Shown here: positions 1 to 7,377 of the stretch, piece after piece
How positions within the stretch are numbered: the first letter of the stretch is position 1
Layout: the number at the start of each line of letters is the position of its first letter
Assembly: GCF_913776365.1 (NCBI RefSeq)
Contig: NZ_CAJYMO010000082.1
Coordinates: 1 to 51,828, forward strand
Origin: an uncultured Chryseobacterium sp.
GTDB taxonomy: Bacteria; Bacteroidota; Bacteroidia; Flavobacteriales; Weeksellaceae
Direction: 5' to 3'
Length of the DNA: 51,828 nucleotides
Program-made: the position numbers and the translations under genes
The notes under the pieces: model-generated
Seen by the model: only the letters and a program-made list of their open reading frames with translations
The model's database searches: none
Told to the model about the DNA's origin: nothing

Positions 1-538
1 TAAAATAATTATTGAACAGCTCCGGTTTTTTCAGTAAAATTTCTGTCGCCAGCAAGCCGCCCAAAGATTGTCCGAATATATATTTTTCCGTTATCTTAAA
101 CTGATTTTCGATATACGGTTTTAATTCTTTTTCAAGAAAACTGATGAACTTATCGGAATGTCCGGTTGTCGGGTAATTCTTCTGCAGATCTTTCAAATCC
201 GTATGAAAGGTAAAATCTCTTTTCCGATCAATATTGGCTATCCCTACCACAATGGTTTCGGGCATGGAATACATCTGATTGAAAAACTGAATCAGTCCGG
301 TAACATGAATAAAGTCTTCATTCATGCTTCCATCCAGCAGATAAATGACCGGATAGGATTTGGTTTTATCAAAATTCTGCGGAAGATAGATATTCAATAC
401 TCTGTCTTCATTTAAAATTTTAGATTTCAATGTTCGGATTTCACCGATCGTTAAGGGTTTTATATTGTTGTTCTGGCCCGAAACCATAATTGAAAGCCCA
501 GACATCATAATGAAGATCAGAAGAATTTTTTTAATCAT
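1..538 (-). CDS. Putative esterase, alpha/beta hydrolase fold (esterase D family), 3' end beyond window
   Basis: The reading frame runs from an ATG at 538 leftward off the window, so only about 179 N-terminal residues are visible. It starts with a hydrophobic signal peptide (MIKKILLIFIMMSGLSIMVS) predicting export. It continues with features of the esterase D / IroE-like family (PF00756): a YPVIYLLDGS strand and turn near residue 65, and the nucleophile elbow GQSLGG near residue 155, whose Ser is the expected catalytic residue. The Asp and His of the triad would lie outside the window. Substrate cannot be told; relatives hydrolyse siderophore esters, S-formylglutathione or acyl/feruloyl esters. 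It lies downstream of the RAYT gene, with a palindrome between them. Confidence 0.85.
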   Translation of the reverse strand, partial: MIKKILLIFIMMSGLSIMVSGQNNNIKPLTIGEIRTLKSKILNEDRVLNIYLPQNFDKTKSYPVIYLLDGSMNEDFIHVTGLIQFFNQMYSMPETIVVGIANIDRKRDFTFHTDLKDLQKNYPTTGHSDKFISFLEKELKPYIENQFKITEKYIFGQSLGGLLATEILLKKPELFNNYF

Positions 539-557
539 TTTTTACTTTACTTTTTCT

Positions 558-590
558 AAACCTCATAGGTTTTGAAAACCTATGAGGTTT
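558..590. repeat. RAYT-associated palindrome, copy 1
   Basis: A perfect 16-bp inverted repeat, AAACCTCATAGGTTTT followed by one G and then its reverse complement. It can form a hairpin on either strand. The stop codon of the adjacent transposase gene (TAG, 582-580 on the minus strand) and its preceding Thr-Ser codons lie inside it. A near-identical copy sits upstream of the gene at 1200-1232, so the pair brackets the gene as REP sequences bracket RAYT genes. Confidence 0.85.
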
Positions 591-1161
591 GTATAAAATC
601 ATATTCTACATCAGACTGATGATATGCTATGAAATCATTTACCGTATCAAAATATTTCATCATTTCTGTTCTCTCAATATTACTTGGTTTTGTTATATCG
701 ATATAAGCATGATAAGATGAATATCTCCAGTTTCTGATATCCTTTATTAATCCATGATTCACCGGATTATTATGAATATAGTGCAGTAATTTAGTCAGAT
801 ATTTTTCATCATTCACTCTTTTACGCTTTAAATAATCGAGAAAGAGAGATCCTGTCCTATTGTATCTTTTATTATAGGCTTTTGCATACCCGTTTAATAA
901 ATTACTAAACTGTTTCATTAAATAAAAATGCTCATTTTCAATCTGCTTTAATTCTTTAAACCTCAGCAGTAAATGGAAATGATTCGGGAGTAAACAATAC
1001 GCATATATTTCAGCAACAGGAATTATATATTTTAAAATCTTCTCTAAAAAATATCTGTAGTTTTCCTCTTCCCTGAAAATTAGATCTTTTCCATTAGCAT
1101 GGGTGTAGATATGATAGACATATCCGCACTCAAAATTGTCGATGTTTGTGTTTTTTTTCAT
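580..1161 (-). mobile_element. REP-associated tyrosine transposase (RAYT), Y1/IS200-like domain
   Basis: A 193-residue protein of the Y1_Tnp superfamily (IS200/IS605-type HUH single-strand nucleases). Visible signatures are the opening GYVYHIYTHANGKDLIF, typical of the RAYT subgroup, the HUH-type metal site in LPNHFHLLLR near residue 65, and the later segment LLHYIHNNPVNHG near residue 130, which holds the candidate catalytic Tyr. No TnpB or second transposase gene is adjacent, which fits a RAYT rather than a full insertion sequence. The gene is clearly more A+T-rich than the paa genes beside it, suggesting separate origin. Palindromes flank it on both sides (558-590 and 1200-1232), and its stop codon lies in the downstream one. 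It is intact, so it may be active. Confidence 0.9.
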
Positions 1162-1199
1162 TTTTGTGTTTTTTAAAGCCGAGGCTGTGCTGAGCCTAT

Positions 1200-1232
1200 A
1201 AACCTCATAGGTTTTAGAAACCTATGAGGTTT
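1200..1232. repeat. RAYT-associated palindrome, copy 2
   Basis: Inverted repeat AAACCTCATAGGTTT, a TAG loop, then AAACCTATGAGGTTT, giving a perfect 15-bp stem. It differs from copy 1 only at the centre. It lies 38 bp upstream of the RAYT start codon and 5 bp past the paaY stop codon. Confidence 0.85.
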
Positions 1233-1237
1233 GTGTA

Positions 1238-1831
1238 TTACTTCACATCATCCCAAATACTATAATCGATAATTTTAGTTGGAACCTGTTTTACATATTC
1301 GGTGAACGGCTCGCAGGGCAGAATGGCATCTTTCCCTTCTCTGGCCAGTTCCTGATACAGTTTTGTGCCTTCGGTTTTCCATTTGATCATTTCATCGGAA
1401 ACATCACGGATGATCTTTGCCGGGCTTCCGACGATCAGCTTTCGGGCTTCACACCTGAAGTTGGCGGGTACAAAAGCCAAAGCTCCGATTATACATTCGT
1501 CACCGATAACCGCTTTATCCATCACCACGGCGTTCATTCCCACCAGACAGTTTCTTCCGATATGTCCGGAATGGATAATGGCTCCATGACCGATATGGGC
1601 CGATTCTTCCAGAATGGTTTCAATTCCCGGAAAGACATGCAGGGTACAGTTTTCCTGAACATTCGCTCCGTCTTTCACCATAATTTTCCCCCAATCGCCG
1701 CGGATGACCGCATTCGGGCCCACATACACTTCTTCACCGATTTCCACATTCCCGATCACCACTGCCTGCGGATGAATGTAAGCAGAAGGTTTGATGATGG
1801 GCCGGATACCGTGGTAGGAGTAGATATTCAT
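1238..1831 (-). CDS. paaY: PaaY, phenylacetate degradation thioesterase (gamma-carbonic-anhydrase fold)
   Basis: A 197-residue left-handed beta-helix protein of the gamma-carbonic anhydrase family. Hexapeptide repeats run from about residue 18 to 145, for example VIGNVEIGEEVYVGPNAVIRGD and the HIGHGAIIHSGHIG stretch that carries the metal-ligand histidines. Length and the opening YSYHGIRPIIKPSAYIHP match PaaY. In the phenylacetate pathway PaaY hydrolyses dead-end CoA esters, releasing CoA when ring opening stalls. It is the last paa gene in transcription order, 152 bp after paaJ across a repeat-filled spacer. Confidence 0.92.
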   Translation of the reverse strand: MNIYSYHGIRPIIKPSAYIHPQAVVIGNVEIGEEVYVGPNAVIRGDWGKIMVKDGANVQENCTLHVFPGIETILEESAHIGHGAIIHSGHIGRNCLVGMNAVVMDKAVIGDECIIGALAFVPANFRCEARKLIVGSPAKIIRDVSDEMIKWKTEGTKLYQELAREGKDAILPCEPFTEYVKQVPTKIIDYSIWDDVK

Positions 1832-1983
1832 AAATTTTTTATTAAAAATTTAATGTAACAATGGATTAATGTACAAGTTTACCTATAGATGCTTCAACAA
1901 GCTCAGCATGACATTACGTAAAATTGTTGCATGGCTACATTGTTACACTGTTACATTGATAAATTGTTATACTATTAAAAAAG
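1832..1983. repeat. Spacer with family-C inverted repeat arms and a GCTTCAACAAGCTCAGC core
   Basis: The 152-bp spacer between paaJ and paaY carries diverged inverted arms built from TGTAACA and TTTACC words (for example AATGTAACAAT near 1851 and TTGTTACACTGTTACATTG near 1940). Between them lies GCTTCAACAAGCTCAGCATG at 1891-1910. Spacers at 8561-8667 and 9610-9754 use the same words. No ORF is evident. Confidence 0.6.
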
Positions 1984-3192
1984 TTATACTTTTTCAATCA
2001 CCATTGCATAGCCCTGTCCTACACCGATACAAAGGGTACACAAGGCATATTTTTTATTCTGTTTCTGTAATTCCACGGCGGCAGAACCGATGATCCTGGC
2101 TCCGGAAACTCCCAGCGGGTGACCGATGGCAATAGCGCCTCCGTTTGGATTTACTCTGGAATCATCGTCTTTTAAACCCAATGATCTCGTCACCGCTAAA
2201 GCCTGGGCGGCAAAGGCTTCGTTCAGTTCGATGACATCCATATCATCCAGTGACAGGTTTAATCTCTTCAAAACTTTCTGAGCAGCTTCTACAGGGCCAA
2301 TCCCCATGATTCTCGGCTCTACACCGGCAACGGCAGAACCTAAAATTTTAGCGATCGGCTGAAGTCCGTATTTCTGTACGGCCTCTTCACTGGCTAAAAT
2401 CAATGCCGCAGCACCGTCGTTCATTCCTGAAGCATTTCCGGCGGTTACGGTTCCCCCTTCCTTTCTGAAAGCAGGGCGAAGTTTCGCCAGTCCTTCCATT
2501 GTAGAACCCGGTTTAATAAATTCATCTTTATCGAAAACTTTAGGTTCTCCTTTCTTCTGTGGGATTTCCACCTGTACGATTTCTTCCGCCAGCCTTCCGC
2601 TTTCCTGTGCTTTGGAAGCTTTCTGCTGAGACCACAGCGCAAACTGGTCCTGGTCCTCACGGCTGATCTGGTGCATATCGGCTAAGTTTTCCGCTGTTTC
2701 CCCCATGCCGTCAACCCCGTACATTTCTTTCATTTTCGGGTTAACAAACCTCCATCCGAAAGTAGTATCGAACATCTGGCTGTCTCTTCCGAAAGCCGTG
2801 CTCGGTTTTGACATCACGTACGGCGAACGCGTCATATGCTCTACACCGCCGGCAATATAAATTTCACCCTCGCCTGAAGCTATCGCACGGAAGGCATTGG
2901 CAACGGCAGACATTCCTGAAGCACACAGCCTGTTAACGGTCTCCCCTCCGATTTTATAAGGAAGTCCGGCTAACAGCAGAGCCATTCTCGCCACATTCCG
3001 GTTATCTTCCCCAGCTTGGTTGGCACATCCAAAGATCACATCCTCAATTTCCTGTACCGGAACTTCCGGATTTCTTGCGATGATCTCTTTGATGACAATG
3101 GCTGCCAGATCATCGGCTCTTACTTCTGAAAGGCCTCCGCTTAATTTCGAAATCGGAGTCCTGATATAATCGATAATATATACGTTGTTCAT
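1984..3192 (-). CDS. paaJ: PaaJ, 3-oxoadipyl-CoA thiolase
   Basis: A 402-residue thiolase, the usual length for PaaJ/PcaF. The acyl-accepting Cys90 is in [11 protein letters not shown], the catalytic His in [10 protein letters not shown] near residue 358, and the second Cys in [10 protein letters not shown] near residue 388. In this context it should cleave 3-oxoadipyl-CoA to succinyl-CoA and acetyl-CoA and also act on the ring-opened 3-oxo-5,6-dehydrosuberyl-CoA. Orthologs are easily confused with acetyl-CoA acetyltransferases; the paa neighbourhood decides the assignment. It follows paaI after a spacer that carries a family-B inverted element. Confidence 0.92.
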   Translation of the reverse strand: MNNVYIIDYIRTPISKLSGGLSEVRADDLAAIVIKEIIARNPEVPVQEIEDVIFGCANQAGEDNRNVARMALLLAGLPYKIGGETVNRLCASGMSAVANAFRAIASGEGEIYIAGGVEHMTRSPYVMSKPSTAFGRDSQMFDTTFGWRFVNPKMKEMYGVDGMGETAENLADMHQISREDQDQFALWSQQKASKAQESGRLAEEIVQVEIPQKKGEPKVFDKDEFIKPGSTMEGLAKLRPAFRKEGGTVTAGNASGMNDGAAALILASEEAVQKYGLQPIAKILGSAVAGVEPRIMGIGPVEAAQKVLKRLNLSLDDMDVIELNEAFAAQALAVTRSLGLKDDDSRVNPNGGAIAIGHPLGVSGARIIGSAAVELQKQNKKYALCTLCIGVGQGYAMVIEKV

Positions 3193-3199
3193 TGTTTTT

Positions 3200-3286
3200 A
3201 ATTTGAAAATGAGTTAATTTGAGAATTTGAAAATGAAATAAAGCATCAAAATAATTTTCAAATTGCCTCATTTCCAAATTTTCATA
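3200..3286. repeat. Family-B inverted element, copy R1 (paaI-paaJ junction)
   Basis: Left half: AATTTGAAAAT (3200-3210), 5 nt, AATTTGAGAAT (3216-3226). Right half on the opposite strand: ATTTTCAAATT (3254-3264), 5 nt, ATTTCCAAATT (3270-3280). Halves face each other across a 27-nt loop, so an imperfect 27-bp stem can form in the transcript between paaI and paaJ. Confidence 0.8.
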
Positions 3287-3287
3287 T

Positions 3288-3701
3288 TTATAATTCCGTT
3301 ACTTTCTTTCCTATTTTATAAACCGTCCCTACAAATTTGGCAATCAGTTCTTCGTGCTGATTGGTAATCTTAATATCATAGACTGCGGTCTTGCGGGTTT
3401 CGTTGGCAAGAATGCTTTCTGCCCTGAAAACATCGCCTTCTTTTCCGGCTTTGGTAAAATTGATTATACAGTTGAGGGCAACGGCAGCGTCACCGGAATT
3501 GTTGGATGAAAAGGCCAGTGCCGAATCGGCAAAGGCAAACGTGACGCCTCCGTGTACCGTTTTCAGCCCGTTGATCATTTCTTTTTTAACGGGCATTTCT
3601 ATTAAACAATAGTTTTCTCTGACTTCGATCAATCTGATATTCATCCATTGGGAAAAATGATCCTGATCATACATATATTCTGCAACCTGCTTGGGTGTCA
3701 T
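3288..3701 (-). CDS. paaI: PaaI, acyl-CoA thioesterase (hotdog fold)
   Basis: A 137-residue single-hotdog thioesterase. The motif GLKTVHGGVTFAFADSALAF near residues 46-65 matches the PaaI family, where the HGG turn and the downstream Asp form the active site. PaaI hydrolyses ring-hydroxylated phenylacetyl-CoA and related CoA esters as a salvage activity. Its ATG overlaps the stop codon of the preceding small membrane-protein gene by 4 bp, indicating translational coupling. Confidence 0.92.
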   Translation of the reverse strand: MTPKQVAEYMYDQDHFSQWMNIRLIEVRENYCLIEMPVKKEMINGLKTVHGGVTFAFADSALAFSSNNSGDAAVALNCIINFTKAGKEGDVFRAESILANETRKTAVYDIKITNQHEELIAKFVGTVYKIGKKVTEL

Positions 3702-3946
3702 TTATTCTTATTTAAATTTTTAAATTGTATCAAATCTTTCCAGGTGTAATCTCTGCCGTCCAAGATGAAGTAGGCTAAAAAAATAAAAATAAAGTATACT
3801 AGAAAGCCATATCCCCATAAACTTTTTTCATCATCCCATCCGAGCATATAAAAAAGAAGCTTAATGAGAAAAAAACCAGTAGTAAAAATAATCGCATTTA
3901 CCAGAGCGCGCAGAAAGTTTTTCTTTGTAAATATTCTTTTAAGCAT
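3698..3946 (-). CDS. Small two-helix membrane protein of unknown function in the paa operon
   Basis: An 82-residue protein I do not recognise. It has two hydrophobic segments, about residues 14-35 (ALVNAIIFTTGFFLIKLLFY) and 45-63 (GYGFLVYFIFIFLAYFIL), with basic residues at both ends (KRIFTKKN and NLNKNK), so both termini are probably cytoplasmic. It overlaps paaI by ATGA and lies 23 bp after the 104-residue gene, so it is cotranscribed with the phenylacetate genes. A link to phenylacetate uptake or envelope stress would be guesswork. Confidence 0.75.
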   Translation of the reverse strand: MLKRIFTKKNFLRALVNAIIFTTGFFLIKLLFYMLGWDDEKSLWGYGFLVYFIFIFLAYFILDGRDYTWKDLIQFKNLNKNK

Positions 3947-3969
3947 GGTTTCGGTTTGGTTGGAAGTAT

Positions 3970-4284
3970 TTATGGATGGCTTATTTCTGCATATAATTCA
4001 TCAGCCAACCGATCGTAAATGTTCATGGTTTTACCCAGAATGATCTGGCCATTGGAAAGATTCTCCGTATGTAAAGCATCACTTTTATCCTGATAGGACG
4101 CATTTAGATCGATCCCGTCTTCCAGTGCGATTCTTTTAATCAGGGCCTTATACTTTTCATTGAATTTACCCAACAGTTCAAGTTTTTCCCGATCATCTTC
4201 GATTGAAGAAAGCTCCTGAACCAAATATTCTTTTTCAATAAGAAGCCTGGTTTCCAATTCGGCTCTGACTCTTTCTATATTCAT
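3970..4284 (-). CDS. Hypothetical charged helical protein in the paa operon
   Basis: A 104-residue soluble protein of unknown function. The N-terminal half is strongly helical and charged (heptad-like Leu/Ile pattern over residues 5-55, with runs such as ELETRLLIEKEYLVQELSS), suggesting a short coiled coil. There is no signal peptide and no catalytic motif I can name. It starts at the ATG at 4284, after a family-B repeat that separates it from paaH, and precedes the small membrane protein by 23 bp. The two may form a unit. Confidence 0.7.
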   Translation of the reverse strand: MNIERVRAELETRLLIEKEYLVQELSSIEDDREKLELLGKFNEKYKALIKRIALEDGIDLNASYQDKSDALHTENLSNGQIILGKTMNIYDRLADELYAEISHP

Positions 4285-4290
4285 GTTATT

Positions 4291-4364
4291 GATTTGAAAT
4301 TAACCAATTTGAGAATTTGAAAATATTGTAAAAAACCATTTCCAAATTAATCCATTTTCAAATT
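4291..4364. repeat. Family-B inverted element, copy R2 (paaH 3' end)
   Basis: Left half: GATTTGAAATT (4291-4301), 4 nt, AATTTGAGAAT (4306-4316). Right half: ATTTCCAAATT (4338-4348), 5 nt, ATTTTCAAATT (4354-4364). The right outer block overlaps the end of paaH and supplies its TGA stop codon and final Ile codon, so the repeat has entered the coding sequence. Confidence 0.8.
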
Positions 4365-5500
4365 GTCTCATTTAATTTACGGAGCAATGGGCTTTGCCTG
4401 TACCTTTCTTCCTGATATTCTTCGTAAAGACCTTGCAGGGTTTCGGAGATTTTTTCGTATCCGATTTCCTGTCCCCAGGCCAATAATCCTTTCGGGTAAT
4501 TTACGCCTTTCTGCATCGCCAATTCAAGATCCTGATCACTGGCGATGCCTAATCTTTTGGCTTCTACCGCTTCATTGATAAGCATGGAGATGATTCTCAG
4601 GAAAATCTGCTGGTACAACACCTCATCCTTTTGAGGTTCGGGTTTGGTCGATCCTTCCGCATAATCATAGAACCCTTTTCCGGTTTTTCTACCGTGAAGC
4701 TTGGCTTCCGACATTCTTTGCTGCAATAAAGACGGCTTGTATTTCGGATCGTAGAAATAATCCTTGTATACCGTTGTGGTTACAGAGAAATTCACATCCA
4801 CTCCAATAAGGTCCATCAATTCAAACGGTCCCATTTTAAAATTTCCTAAAGTTCTCATGGCATCATCCACCTGTTCTGGTGTAGCAATGTTTTCTTCCAC
4901 CATCCTTAGTCCTTCTCCATAATACGGACGGGCAATCCTATTCACGATAAACCCCGGAATATCTTTAGCGATAACCGGTGTTTTCCCCCAATCTTTCATG
5001 AGATTATAAATTTTTTCCGGCAATGACTTTTCAGTCAGCAGAGAAGGGATTACTTCTACCAATGGCATCAGGGGCGCCGGGTTGAAAAAGTGGATTCCGA
5101 TGAAACGTTCGGGATGTTTCAGTTCCGCACCAAGGGAGGTAATGGAAATAGATGAGGTATTAGAACCAATAATACAGGTTTCGGAAACATGGTTTTCCAG
5201 TTCTGTGAATACCTTCGTTTTAATTTCTTTATTTTCAATGATGGCTTCTATGACCAGCTCGCAGTCTTTAAATCCCTTCAGTTCTGTAGCAATGGAGATA
5301 TTGGATAAAATTTCAGTCATTTTTTCGCCTGAAATTTTTTGCTTATCTACCAGTTTAGTAAGTGTCTTTTCCAAACCGAGGGTGGCTGTTTCCACCTGTC
5401 TGGCATTCGCATCATATACCCATACTTTGCATCCGTTGGTAGACGCTACCTGTGCGATGCCTATCCCCATGGTTCCGGCACCGATGATTCCTACTTTCAT
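4358..5500 (-). CDS. paaH: PaaH, 3-hydroxyadipyl-CoA dehydrogenase
   Basis: A 380-residue 3-hydroxyacyl-CoA dehydrogenase that oxidises 3-hydroxyadipyl-CoA to 3-oxoadipyl-CoA with NAD. The dinucleotide-binding loop GAGTMGIG is at residues 7-14. Catalytic signatures SNTSSISI and GIHFFNPAPLMPLVEV follow near 115-150, then PGFIVNRIARPYY near 180. A second C-terminal-type module (INEAVEAKRLGIAS, GVNYPKGLLAWG) occupies residues 310-375, as in E. coli PaaH, but the linker between modules is shorter than in the roughly 475-residue E. coli enzyme. The last residues (KLNETI) and stop are encoded by the arm and flank of a family-B repeat. Confidence 0.92.
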   Translation of the reverse strand: MKVGIIGAGTMGIGIAQVASTNGCKVWVYDANARQVETATLGLEKTLTKLVDKQKISGEKMTEILSNISIATELKGFKDCELVIEAIIENKEIKTKVFTELENHVSETCIIGSNTSSISITSLGAELKHPERFIGIHFFNPAPLMPLVEVIPSLLTEKSLPEKIYNLMKDWGKTPVIAKDIPGFIVNRIARPYYGEGLRMVEENIATPEQVDDAMRTLGNFKMGPFELMDLIGVDVNFSVTTTVYKDYFYDPKYKPSLLQQRMSEAKLHGRKTGKGFYDYAEGSTKPEPQKDEVLYQQIFLRIISMLINEAVEAKRLGIASDQDLELAMQKGVNYPKGLLAWGQEIGYEKISETLQGLYEEYQEERYRQSPLLRKLNETI

Positions 5501-5506
5501 ATATTG

Positions 5507-5927
5507 AATTTGAAAATTTGAGAATGTCTTAATTTGAAAATTATTTAATCTTGGAAGTTGAAATGATTTTCGAGAGAATCAGGATAATTTCTTTGAGTTC
5601 TGAAAATAATTTTTCATCCGGCGACTTCAGATAAGGAGACATCATACATAACAGGAGCCAGTACTCTGTCTCATCTGCTTCTTTTGCCGCAATTTTTAAT
5701 TTATGAATGAAATCTGCTTTGCTTTCTGCATTTTGAGCTTCTCTAACATTTGCGCCAATAGATGTTCCTGCCTTAAAAACCTGATTAGCTAAAGGATACC
5801 TTTTAGCTTCATATAAAACTTCAGAAAATTCGATTATTTTCAATGCAAAATCAAAAGTCTTATTAACGATGACATTTTCTTTATCATTTCTCATTTTCAA
5901 ATTCTTAAATTACTATATTTTCAAATT
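5507..5927. mobile_element. IVS-like element: family-B inverted ends (R3) enclosing an S23-type ORF
   Basis: Left end: AATTTGAAAAT at 5507-5517 and 5531-5541. Right end, inverted: ATTTTCAAATT at 5893-5903 and 5917-5927. The internal spacing is 13 nt on both sides. The four-helix-bundle ORF fills the interior almost exactly: its ATG uses the last two bases of one inner block, and its TAA ends on the first base of the other. The layout matches 23S rRNA intervening sequences, which carry such an ORF between complementary ends. Here it lies between paaG and paaH in an mRNA operon. Mobility is inferred. Confidence 0.65.
5541..5894 (-). CDS. Four-helix-bundle protein, S23/IVS (23S rRNA intervening sequence) family
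   Basis: A protein of 117 residues counted from ATG 5894. An upstream in-frame TTG at 5900 is possible, but the ATG is favoured. The segments TFDFALKIIEFSEVLYE, QVFKAGTSIGANVREAQNAE, DFIHKLKIAAKEADETEYWL and LKEIILILSKI are the four amphipathic helices of the TIGR02436/PF05635 family, and GTSIGANVREA is its hallmark. Members are encoded inside 23S rRNA intervening sequences and resemble the Avd accessory protein of diversity-generating retroelements; their own function is unknown. It has no evident role in phenylacetate metabolism, is A+T-richer than its neighbours, and has 27-bp-class repeat ends at both boundaries, suggesting insertion. Confidence 0.88.
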   Translation of the reverse strand: MRNDKENVIVNKTFDFALKIIEFSEVLYEAKRYPLANQVFKAGTSIGANVREAQNAESKADFIHKLKIAAKEADETEYWLLLCMMSPYLKSPDEKLFSELKEIILILSKIISTSKIK

Positions 5928-5929
5928 GA

Positions 5930-6730
5930 TTATTTTCCTTTATAATCAGGTTTTCTTTTCTGTAAAAATGCGTTTACGCCTTCGATAAAGTCTTCTGTTC
6001 CGGCAGCTTCCTGCTGAAGGTCGGCTTCCAGTTCCAACTGTTCTTTCAAGGTATTGTTGTAAGAGTTGGCAAATGCTTTTTTGGTTAGTTTGAGAGCTGC
6101 TGTCGGCATATTGGCCATTTTCTCCAGAATTTCCATTGACCTGGAGTTGAATTCTTCTTCAGCAAAAACCTCAGCGACCAATCCATACGATTTTGATTCT
6201 TCAGCCGATAATTTTTTCCCGGTAAATGCTAAATAGTTGGCCAATTGCCTTCCCAATAATTTCGGTAAAAAATACGTTCCTCCGGTATCAGGAATCAATC
6301 CGATATTGGAGAAAGCCTGGGAGAAATAAGCTTTGTTATTGGCCAGTACAAAATCACAGATCAGGGCAAGCATTGCGCCGGCTCCTACTGCAGGACCATT
6401 TACCAAAGCTACTACCGGCTTTTTGCAACGGGTAAGTTCCATTACCAGCGGATTATAGTAGTTGGCCACGATTTTCCGGATCACCTCATGATCATCGTGC
6501 TCCTTACCCTTGGTGAAAGCGTCGTCCAGGTTTTGTCCCGAACAAAAAGCCCTTCCTCTGCCTGAAATCGCTACACATCGTACGATGGGATCATTGCTGC
6601 ATGCATGGATAAAATCTTTCAGATCCAGCAGTGCCGGCTTTGTCAGCGCATTCATGGTTTCCGGCTGGTTGAGGTAAGCGATTTTCAGCTTTCCTTCAAA
6701 ATGCGTCTCAATATCGAGTTGTGTGTACAT
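5930..6730 (-). CDS. paaG: PaaG, 1,2-epoxyphenylacetyl-CoA isomerase (crotonase family)
   Basis: A 266-residue crotonase. Oxyanion-hole segments are GRAFCSGQNLDD near residues 59-70 and NGPAVGAGAMLAL near 111-123. Asp148 in IGLIPDTGGTYFLPKLLG sits where PaaG has its catalytic Asp; hydratases of the PaaF/ECH type carry Glu there. The segments YNPLVMELTRCKKPVV and EGVNAFLQKRKPDYKGK also resemble E. coli PaaG. It should isomerise the ring epoxide to oxepin-CoA, the step after PaaABCE. It lies between paaD and the IVS-like element. Confidence 0.92.
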   Translation of the reverse strand: MYTQLDIETHFEGKLKIAYLNQPETMNALTKPALLDLKDFIHACSNDPIVRCVAISGRGRAFCSGQNLDDAFTKGKEHDDHEVIRKIVANYYNPLVMELTRCKKPVVALVNGPAVGAGAMLALICDFVLANNKAYFSQAFSNIGLIPDTGGTYFLPKLLGRQLANYLAFTGKKLSAEESKSYGLVAEVFAEEEFNSRSMEILEKMANMPTAALKLTKKAFANSYNNTLKEQLELEADLQQEAAGTEDFIEGVNAFLQKRKPDYKGK

Positions 6731-6744
6731 AGCTTTAATTTTTT

Positions 6745-6898
6745 AATTTGAAAATTAGATTATTTGAAAATGGTTAAAAACTGTTTTTAAATTTACACAT
6801 TTCCGAATGAATCAACAGGTGAGCCCATACGAATTTGAAAAAAATTTAAGATAATCCCTTACAATTGTTAAATTTTCAAATCAGCACATTTTCAAATT
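6745..6898. repeat. Family-B inverted element, copy R4 (paaD-paaG junction)
   Basis: Left half: AATTTGAAAAT (6745-6755), 5 nt, TATTTGAAAAT (6761-6771). Right half: ATTTTCAAATC (6872-6882), AGCAC, ATTTTCAAATT (6888-6898). The 100-nt interior has no ORF. It may be a decayed remnant of a longer element. It fills the paaD-paaG spacer to within 2 bp of the paaD stop codon. Confidence 0.8.
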
Positions 6899-6900
6899 GA

Positions 6901-7365
6901 TTAATGGCATTTAAAATAATCAAACGGTTCCAGGCAGTCCAGGCATTGGTAGGAAGCCTTACATAAGGTAGATCCGAACCTGCTGATCTGCTTGGTGTGT
7001 TCAGAACCACAGCGTGGACACTTTTTCGGTTTCCCGATATGATGTTCGTCAGCTCCTTTTTCAGGAGGAGTGATTCCGTAAGCCCGTAGCTTTTCCCGGG
7101 CTTCATCCGTCAGCCAGTCGGTCGTCCAGATCGGAAACATTTTGGTGACTACTTTTGTGTCCCAGCCGTTTTCCTTCATGATCTTGATGATGTCTTCCTC
7201 AATGGTAAACATGGCAGGACAGGCAGAATACGTTGGCGTAATGGTAACTTCACAGGAATTTTCCCCGGTTACTTTTGCTTCCCGGACAATACCCAGTTCC
7301 ACAATATTGATGACCGGAATTTCCGGATCGGGAACCATTTCTAATATGTCTAAAGGATCTCTCAT
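6901..7365 (-). CDS. paaD: PaaD, phenylacetyl-CoA epoxidase assembly protein
   Basis: A 154-residue protein with an N-terminal DUF59/MIP18-type domain (DPEIPVINIVELGIVRE near residues 12-28, with the conserved Cys in YSACPAM near 73). A C-terminal zinc-ribbon-like tail carries paired cysteines (CPRCGS and CLDCLEPFDYFKC). PaaD is needed for a functional epoxidase, probably in Fe-S or metal-centre maturation. It lies between paaC and paaG, separated from both by family-B elements R4 and R5. Confidence 0.93.
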   Translation of the reverse strand: MRDPLDILEMVPDPEIPVINIVELGIVREAKVTGENSCEVTITPTYSACPAMFTIEEDIIKIMKENGWDTKVVTKMFPIWTTDWLTDEAREKLRAYGITPPEKGADEHHIGKPKKCPRCGSEHTKQISRFGSTLCKASYQCLDCLEPFDYFKCH

Positions 7366-7377
7366 TGATTAATTTAA

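Noticed and set aside
5541..5900. S23-type protein starting at TTG 5900, or its gene as an ordinary paa accessory gene
   Set aside because: The ATG two codons later lies at the repeat boundary and gives the normal family length. The family has no known role in aromatic catabolism, and the gene is flanked by inverted repeats.
6876..7106. 76-codon minus-strand frame overlapping paaD
   Set aside because: PaaD in the other frame has all its family motifs and cysteines over the same bases.
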